Shown here: positions 62,995 through 64,000 of the stretch, piece after piece
Layout: every line of letters begins with the position of its first letter
Numbering within the stretch: the first letter of the stretch is position 1
NCBI GenBank assembly: GCA_902571135.1
Contig: CACGAU010000005.1
Span: 39,743-103,742, forward strand
DNA: 64,000 bases
Reading direction: 5' to 3'
Source of the DNA: an uncultured Pelagibacteraceae bacterium
GTDB taxonomy: Bacteria; Pseudomonadota; Alphaproteobacteria; Pelagibacterales; Pelagibacteraceae
Notes under the pieces: generated by a model
Told to the model about the DNA's origin: nothing
Seen by the model: the letters and a program-made list of their open reading frames with translations, nothing else
Database searches by the model: none
Translations under genes and position numbers: made by a program

Positions 62995-64000
62995 ACTTTT
63001 GCAAAAATTGGAAATTTTATCCATTGCTTTCTTAAGATTATCCATTGATGTTGCGTAAGAAATTCTGAAAAAACCTTCTAAACCAAATGCAGAACCCTGG
63101 ACTACAGCAATCCCACTATTCTCTAATAATGATTGAACAAAATCAGTATCAGATTTAATTTCATTACCATTAGGATCTTTTTTGCCCATTAAACCTTTGC
63201 AACTTGGGAAAACATAAAACGCTCCATCTGGATTTAGGCATTCAATTCCATCTATTGCATTTAAAGCATTAACCACAAAATCTCTTCTCTCCTGAAAAGA
63301 GTTTGCTCTTTCCTTTATAAAGTCTTGTGTTCCACTTAGTGCCTCAACTGCAGCCGCTTGGCTAATGGAAGAAGGATTGGTTGTTGATTGTGATTGAATT
63401 TTAGCAATAGCTTTAACAATGTCTTTTGGACCAGCTGCATACCCTATTCTCCAGCCTGTCATTGAGTAAGCTTTACTTACACCATTCATTGTAAGCACTC
63501 TATCTTTTAAACTATTAATTTGAGCAATTGTAAAAAATTTAAAACCTTCATAAGTCACGTGCTCATAAATATCATCGCTCAAAATATACACATGATTATG
63601 TTTTTCTAAGATAGCTGCGATTGCTTTGATATCTTGCTCTGAATAACATGCTCCAGTTGGGTTTGAAGGAGAATTAAGAATAATCCATTTAGTTTTTGGA
63701 GTTATAAATTTTTCAAGATCAATTGGATTTATTTTAAAACCTTGTTTTTCATCACATTCCATTATCACTGGTTTTCCTCCAGCTAATAAAACCATATCTG
63801 GGTAAGAAACCCAATAAGGAGCAGGAACTATAACTTCATCACCTTCGTTTAATGTGGCCATCATTGCATTATAAATTACATGCTTACCACCAGCACCAAC
63901 TGTAATTTGATCAGTTGTATAATCTAAATTATTTTCTTTTTTAAATTTTTCTACAATCGCTTTTTTCAATGCTGGAGTACCATCTACTGCCGTGTATTTT
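62986..64000 (-). CDS. Aspartate/aromatic aminotransferase, class I (N-terminus beyond window)
   Basis: The frame runs off the right edge. The part seen, 338 residues, starts KYTAVDGTPALKKAIVEKF and continues with VGAGGKHVIYNAM. It includes NSPSNPTGACYSEQD, LSDDIYEHVTYEG, and the PLP lysine in SKAYSMTGWRIGYAAGP, then FRISYATS with the substrate-carboxylate Arg. This is the class I beta aminotransferase typical of alphaproteobacteria, making aspartate from oxaloacetate and glutamate. An apparent start at 63969 is internal, as coding similarity clearly continues to the edge. Confidence 0.92.
   Translation of the reverse strand, partial: KYTAVDGTPALKKAIVEKFKKENNLDYTTDQITVGAGGKHVIYNAMMATLNEGDEVIVPAPYWVSYPDMVLLAGGKPVIMECDEKQGFKINPIDLEKFITPKTKWIILNSPSNPTGACYSEQDIKAIAAILEKHNHVYILSDDIYEHVTYEGFKFFTIAQINSLKDRVLTMNGVSKAYSMTGWRIGYAAGPKDIVKAIAKIQSQSTTNPSSISQAAAVEALSGTQDFIKERANSFQERRDFVVNALNAIDGIECLNPDGAFYVFPSCKGLMGKKDPNGNEIKSDTDFVQSLLENSGIAVVQGSAFGLEGFFRISYATSMDNLKKAMDKISNFCKSLN

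Noticed and set aside
1..64000. CRISPR arrays, insertion sequences, prophage or integrase genes
   Set aside because: No regularly spaced repeats, transposase or integrase motifs were seen; the many A/T homopolymers are background composition.

Overview
The window looks like a piece of a streamlined marine alphaproteobacterium of the SAR11 clade (Pelagibacter-like). The evidence is very AT-rich DNA, almost no spacing between genes, frequent ATGA and TAATG start/stop overlaps, a proteorhodopsin gene, an alphaproteobacterial DksA and an alphaproteobacterial-style division cluster. The assignment is an inference from gene content; no 16S rRNA gene is present.

Layout. (a) 1-5906, minus strand: an apparent operon of secreted proteins. 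It runs DUF1800, Tat-exported DUF1501, a serine hydrolase, two jelly-roll polysaccharide-lyase-like proteins and a third exported protein cut by the window edge. (b) 6009-8200, minus: a GT2 glycosyltransferase and an ArnT/PMT-type membrane glycosyltransferase broken by a one-base frameshift in an A7 run. (c) 8279-9005, plus: dksA with two tiny membrane-protein ORFs. (d) 9010-12908, minus: proteorhodopsin with the blue-type Gln tuning residue and its own terminator, followed by a desaturase, a 2Fe-2S ferredoxin, a ferredoxin-NADP reductase and a glutathione transferase. (e) 13116-26802: metabolic genes in both orientations (prpE, SMR transporter, pyrC, ygfZ, tRNA-Leu, nadA, nadC, MazG-like, fumC, AsmA-like, uvrD, pepP). 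(f) 26785-47617, minus: one long cell-wall, division and envelope cluster. In transcription order it is mraZ, ftsZ, rsmH, ftsL, ftsI, murEF fusion, mraY, murD, ftsW, murG, murC, murB, ddl, ftsQ, a shrunken ftsA-like gene, lpxC, bamD and ligA. (g) 47873-50702: RNase P RNA, an amidase, mlaA, mlaC and two tRNAs, one of them structurally odd. (h) 50707-54834, minus: rpoD, dnaG, yqeY. (i) 54961 to the end: carA, carB, a 2OG-Fe(II) oxygenase, an ELM1-like protein, trxB, an SDR and an aspartate aminotransferase cut by the right edge.

How the genes work together. The division cluster makes the lipid II precursor (MurEF, MurD, MurC, MurB, Ddl, MraY, MurG) and the septal machine that uses it (FtsZ, FtsQ, FtsL, FtsI, FtsW). 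It appears to be controlled by MraZ at its head: three TGGGN repeats spaced 10 bp flank a predicted -10 box. Two departures from the usual alphaproteobacterial order stand out. ftsZ has left its place after ftsA and now sits between mraZ and rsmH. The gene in the ftsA slot has kept the SHS2 (1C) region and a C-terminal amphipathic tail but lost the actin ATPase half. Together with the MurE-MurF fusion, these make the cluster the most interesting part of the window. The secreted lyase/DUF1501/DUF1800 operon and the aberrant tRNA-Val come next.
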